Assembly: GCA_963931605.1 (NCBI GenBank)
Contig: OZ007031.1
Span: forward strand, 1,116,001-1,180,000
Origin: CALUOB01 sp944322305
GTDB lineage: Bacteria; Actinomycetota; Coriobacteriia; Coriobacteriales; Coriobacteriaceae
Length of the DNA: 64,000 nt
Direction of reading: 5' to 3'
The position numbers were made by a program, and so were the translations under genes. Under the pieces are notes generated by a model. That model was given only the letters and a program-made list of their open reading frames with translations. It was not told the DNA's origin and did no database searches. Positions 58,030 to 64,000 of this stretch are shown here, piece after piece; the stretch's first letter is position 1, and every line of letters starts with the position of its first letter.

Positions 58030-58049
58030 GGAAAAGCCCCCCCTGACGA

Positions 58050-58104
58050 GAAAGCTCGCTTGCCCCGGTATCGATTACGCGATAACCCCGGTGCAAGCGA
58101 GCTG
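58050..58104. repeat. Inverted repeat upstream of the Crp/Fnr gene
   Basis: AGCTCGCTTGC-CCCGG-TATCG is mirrored by CGATAACCCCGGTGCAAGCG with small bulges over about 22 bp arms. Located between prfB and the regulator; it could be an operator, a terminator of prfB, or both. Confidence 0.55.
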
Positions 58105-58218
58105 CCCGACCCACCTATCGTTATAGCGCAAGCGGTCTGCGCGCGCATTAGCATTTGCTAACGCCGGCAGGCAAAACCGCACAAACGCCTGCCGCCACGC
58201 GCTGCCGCACGCTCGATT

Positions 58219-59354
58219 CTACGCTGGATCGGCCGCCTCGGCACCGTCGGCGTTGCCGGTGGCCCAGCGGTGGTAGCCGATGATGAACGGATCCAGGTCG
58301 CCGTCCTCCAGCACGCTCTCCACGTTGCCCGTCTCCACACCCGTGCGCAGATCCTTCACCATCTGGTAGGGATAGAGCACGTAGCTGCGGATCTGGTTGC
58401 CGAAGCCGATCTCGGTCTTGGGGCCGCGGATCTCGTCGAGCTGCTCGGCGCGCTTCTTGAGCTCCAGCTCGTACAGGCGCGCCTTGAGGATCTGCATGCA
58501 CGCCGCCTTGTTCTGGATCTGGGAGCGCTCGTTTTGGCAGGTCACCACGATGCCAGTGGGCAGGTGCGTCACGCGCACGGCCGAGTCGGTGGTGTTGACG
58601 CCCTGGCCGCCCGGGCCGCTGGCGTGGTACACGTCCACGCGGATGTCATCCGGGGCGATCTCGATGTCGATGTTGTCGGGCAGCACCGGGATGACCTCCA
58701 CGCCGGCGAAGGTGGTCTGGCGGCGCTTCTTGGCGTCGGTGGGGCTGATGCGCACCAAACGGTGCACGCCGGCCTCGGCGCGCAGCATCCCGAAGGCGTT
58801 CTTGCCCTCCACCGTGATGGTGGCGCGGTCGATGCCGATGACCTCGGCAGCGGGGCAGTCGTTCACCGTGACCTTCCAGCCGCGGCGCTCGCAGTACTTC
58901 ATGTACATCTTGAACAGCATGAAGGTCCAGTCCTGGGCCTCCAGGCCGCCCTGCCCCGGCTTAATGGTGAGAATGGCGTCGCCGTGGTCGAACTCGCCGG
59001 TAAACCAGCTCGCCAGCTCCAGCTCGTCCACGTTGCGCTCAAGCTCGCAGGCCAGCTTCTGCGCCTCGGCGAGAAGCTCCTCGTCGCCGTCCATCTCGTC
59101 GGCCAGGTCGAGCGCCGCGCCGGCGTCGGCGAGCATGGCGCGCGCCCGCTCCACAGCCTCCACGTCGTCCTTCATCTGCGCAAGCTCGCTCATGAGAGAG
59201 CGCGCCGCCTCGGCGTCGTCCCAGAAGCCGGGCGCGGCGCTCTGCTGCTCGAGCGCCACGATGCGCGTGCGCTTCTCGTCCAGGTGCAGGTACTGCTCCA
59301 CCTCGGAAAGACGCGCGCCCAGCGCCTCGAGCTCTGCCCGCGAAACCGCCTCCA

Positions 59355-59355
<1 letters not shown>
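58219..59355 (-). CDS. prfB: Peptide chain release factor 2 with an SPT recognition motif
   Basis: 378-residue RF2. GGQ is at 249-251 in ASGPGGQGVNTTDS, the peptidyl-tRNA hydrolysis motif. The tripeptide that reads UGA/UAA, normally SPF, is SPT (204-206) in HRLVRISPTDAKKRRQTT. The frame is continuous from ATG 59355, so the programmed +1 frameshift at codon 26 in E. coli is absent. The start overlaps the secA stop (TAATG), so translation is coupled. Otherwise the length and fold are normal. Confidence 0.95.
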
Positions 59356-62357
<3,002 letters not shown>

Positions 62358-62537
62358 GCGAATCCTTCGGTCGTGCGGCGCACGCACCGGCGCTTCCCCG
62401 CGGGCGCCCGCTGCGTGCAGCGTGTAATCAGTCGGGCTCTACTCTAGCAACATGCCCCGCGGGTTGCGCACGCAAGCGCCGACGCGAACAAAGAAACCAT
62501 GTAAGGAGCGCGCAAGGAGGCGTATGGCGCAGGGGCC

Positions 62538-62846
62538 TTAGACGAGACGGACCGTTCCCCCGGGAAGCTTGGCGGCGATCTCGAGCGTTCCGCCCAGCCC
62601 GGCCACGTAACGCCGCAGGGTGTCGATCTTCAGGCTGTCGAGCTTGCCGTTTTCCAACGCCGAGATACGCTTCTGCCCCACGCCCATCCGCGCCGAAAGC
62701 TGCTCTTGGGTCAGGTGGCACGCTTTTCTCGCCTGACGGAGCTCGTAAGCGCGAATCTTCTTGTCGGTGGCGGCTCGCGCAATCTCCATGCTGATCTCGC
62801 TAACCGGGTGCTCTGCGCGGTAAGCGCGGTACGACAACGGCTCCAT
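62538..62846 (-). CDS. HigA-type antitoxin (XRE helix-turn-helix)
   Basis: 102-residue XRE DNA-binding protein with LRQARKACHLTQEQLSARMG and VGQKRISALENGKLDSLK, a clear helix-turn-helix. It is the second gene of a type II toxin-antitoxin pair; the ATG at 62846 follows GGAGTGAGC, and a GTG at 62852 would overlap the toxin stop. It represses the operon and neutralises the upstream toxin. Confidence 0.78.
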   Translation of the reverse strand: MEPLSYRAYRAEHPVSEISMEIARAATDKKIRAYELRQARKACHLTQEQLSARMGVGQKRISALENGKLDSLKIDTLRRYVAGLGGTLEIAAKLPGGTVRLV

Positions 62847-62848
62847 GC

Positions 62849-63208
62849 TCACTCCGTTTCACTCAAATGCACGGCAAGGCGGCGCTCTGCCTCGGGGATT
62901 GCCCGACGATACCAGCGAGCCCAGCGCTCGGACCGCTTTCCGGCCGCCTTGTCTCCCGCCAGCAGCATGACCGCGCGGCGGCGAGGGTCGAACGCAAAGA
63001 TGATACGGATCTCGGTGCGACCCGGCGAAGCGGGGCGTAGCTCCTTCAGGTGAAAGCGGCCCGCATGGTCCAGCGAATCCACCAGCGGTCTTCCCAGCGC
63101 CGGACCCTCCCTCTGCAGCACGTCAAAAGCAGCGTATACGCACGCAAGCGTCGCCTCGTCTTGTTGATCGAGCCAATCCGCTATCCACTCAACGCGTATC
63201 TCCCACAT
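62849..63208 (-). CDS. RelE/HigB-type toxin (Gp49-like)
   Basis: 119-residue toxin of the RelE superfamily (phage Gp49/HigB type). Landmarks are VYAAFDVLQREGPALGRPLV, HLKELRPASPGRTEIRIIFA and the terminal MLLAGDKAAGKRSERWARWY. Probably cleaves mRNA at the ribosome. First gene of a two-gene operon; the AT-rich promoter region at 63209-63350 could be the autoregulatory site. Confidence 0.75.
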   Translation of the reverse strand: MWEIRVEWIADWLDQQDEATLACVYAAFDVLQREGPALGRPLVDSLDHAGRFHLKELRPASPGRTEIRIIFAFDPRRRAVMLLAGDKAAGKRSERWARWYRRAIPEAERRLAVHLSETE

Positions 63209-63350
63209 GATCCGCCTTCTCGATAATACCATATTTTTAGCGTACTATAGAAATGGAGTATTTATTTGCAGCATAGATTGGCATCTGGTGTCCACCAGTT
63301 ACGCCTTAACCAATGAAATGTCGTGCCGAGGATGTTGCTTGTGCGTCACC

Positions 63351-63689
63351 TTATGCACCGAGATGTACAGACCGCTTGGCGGCGTCATCTTCCTCAGGGT
63401 TCCCGTCAATCCGCCGAGTCTGCAGCGAAAACCCCAGGGACTGCATCACGTTGAGCACGGTTTTGAACGAAGGCTGCGACCCGCGCTGAAACGCACGGTA
63501 CAAGCTCGTGCGGCTCATACCTGTTTTCTCGGCAACAAACGTCATGCCCCGAGCTTTGGCCACATTGCCCAGCGCCAGCTGGATGAGCTCGGCGTCCCCT
63601 GTTGAGAACGCCTCGCGCAGGTACGCCTCGACCGCAACCTCGTCATCCAGATATGCGCTCGTGTCATACGGTAGGAACTCATCGCCCAT
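63351..63689 (-). CDS. Addiction module antidote (HigA/COG3636-like)
   Basis: 112-residue antidote with DDEVAVEAYLREAFSTGDAE and the helix-turn-helix GMTFVAEKTGMSRTSLYRAF followed by PSFKTVLNVMQSLGFSL. It is the second gene of the second toxin-antitoxin pair and overlaps the toxin gene by 11 bp (63679-63689). Confidence 0.82.
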   Translation of the reverse strand: MGDEFLPYDTSAYLDDEVAVEAYLREAFSTGDAELIQLALGNVAKARGMTFVAEKTGMSRTSLYRAFQRGSQPSFKTVLNVMQSLGFSLQTRRIDGNPEEDDAAKRSVHLGA

Positions 63690-63999
63690 GGTGTTCCCTC
63701 CCATCACGCAAGATTGCTTTAGCCTGCTTGATGTCCCGCAGCTGGGTCGACTTGTCTCCGCCCACCAGCAAAAGCAAAACGCTTGTGCCCTCAAAAGCAA
63801 AAAACAACCGGTACCCCGGCCCAACATGCACACGCAGCTCAAACAGGCCGGAAATCCCGGCAACACGCTTCCAATCGCCGACCGGCTCGCCACGCAACGT
63901 CATGGCGTCGATCGCAAGCAGAATGCGGGTGCGAGCCGTCGTGTCACGTAACGTGCGCAGCCAGCGGTCAACGCGCTCTGACCTCCAAACAGCAAGCAT
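63679..63999 (-). CDS. RelE/ParE-type addiction toxin (COG3657-like)
   Basis: 106-residue toxin starting at or near the right edge of the window (ATG 63999). The pattern VDRWLRTLRDTTARTRILLA, GISGLFELRVHVGPGYRLFF and VLLLLVGGDKSTQLRDIKQA is typical of the killer proteins paired with COG3636 antidotes. A start further upstream cannot be excluded because the sequence ends. A second toxin family member within 800 bp suggests an accessory region. Confidence 0.8.
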   Translation of the reverse strand: MLAVWRSERVDRWLRTLRDTTARTRILLAIDAMTLRGEPVGDWKRVAGISGLFELRVHVGPGYRLFFAFEGTSVLLLLVGGDKSTQLRDIKQAKAILRDGREHHGR

Positions 64000-64000
64000 T

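Overview
The window is a GC-rich bacterial chromosome segment. It is dominated by the translation and secretion supercluster (S10, spc and alpha operons), all on the minus strand from about 45.0 kb down to 21.8 kb. Split transketolase, an ECF transporter with fused ATPases beside truA, zinc-type S14, GTG starts and many redox or small-molecule genes suggest an anaerobic Gram-positive actinobacterium. My best guess is Coriobacteriia (Collinsella/Enorma/Olsenella-like). That is inference from protein style, not from a marker search.

Left part (1-21.5 kb): a truncated aldo/keto reductase, a flavin reductase, a macrodomain/PARG-like protein, a cysteine-rich small protein, an SDR, an ABC-F ATPase with a possible translational-attenuation leader, a TetR/MFS pair, RmuC, a U32 family protein, a class A penicillin-binding protein, a 37-residue membrane micro-ORF, ArgR, a GT2 glycosyltransferase, a multi-pass permease, TruA, EcfT and a fused EcfA.

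Middle part (21.8-45.0 kb): the ribosomal cluster is present but broken. Block A (rplC to rplX, 45.0-39.3 kb) lacks rpsJ upstream and ends at a bidirectional terminator. About 8 kb of non-ribosomal DNA then intervenes (RluA-type pseudouridine synthase, second U32 protein, an AbiEi/endonuclease-like protein between inverted repeats, a MalY/PatB lyase). Block B (rplE to rplQ, with secY, adk, map, infA and rpoA) follows. Long imperfect inverted repeats sit at each outer edge of the two blocks.

Right part (45.6-64 kb): a C_GCAxxG_C_C-type protein, a second flavin reductase, SmpB, a repeat-helical protein, RNase R, FtsX and an FtsE with a long disordered N-terminus, two-subunit transketolase, a transglutaminase-like protein, a Crp/Fnr regulator, RF2 with an unusual SPT recognition motif, SecA, and two type II toxin-antitoxin modules in tandem.

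The most unusual non-coding feature is a family of degenerate intergenic repeat arrays at 5.7-6.25, 33.6-33.8, 35.2-35.4 and 55.2-55.75 kb. They are built from units of about 41-43 bp, or about 30+43 bp, ending in GCGACCAACCG, GCGGGCAAC or GCGTAACCG. One pair of arrays forms inverted repeats around the endonuclease-like gene. No tRNA, rRNA, CRISPR array, transposase or phage gene was recognised.
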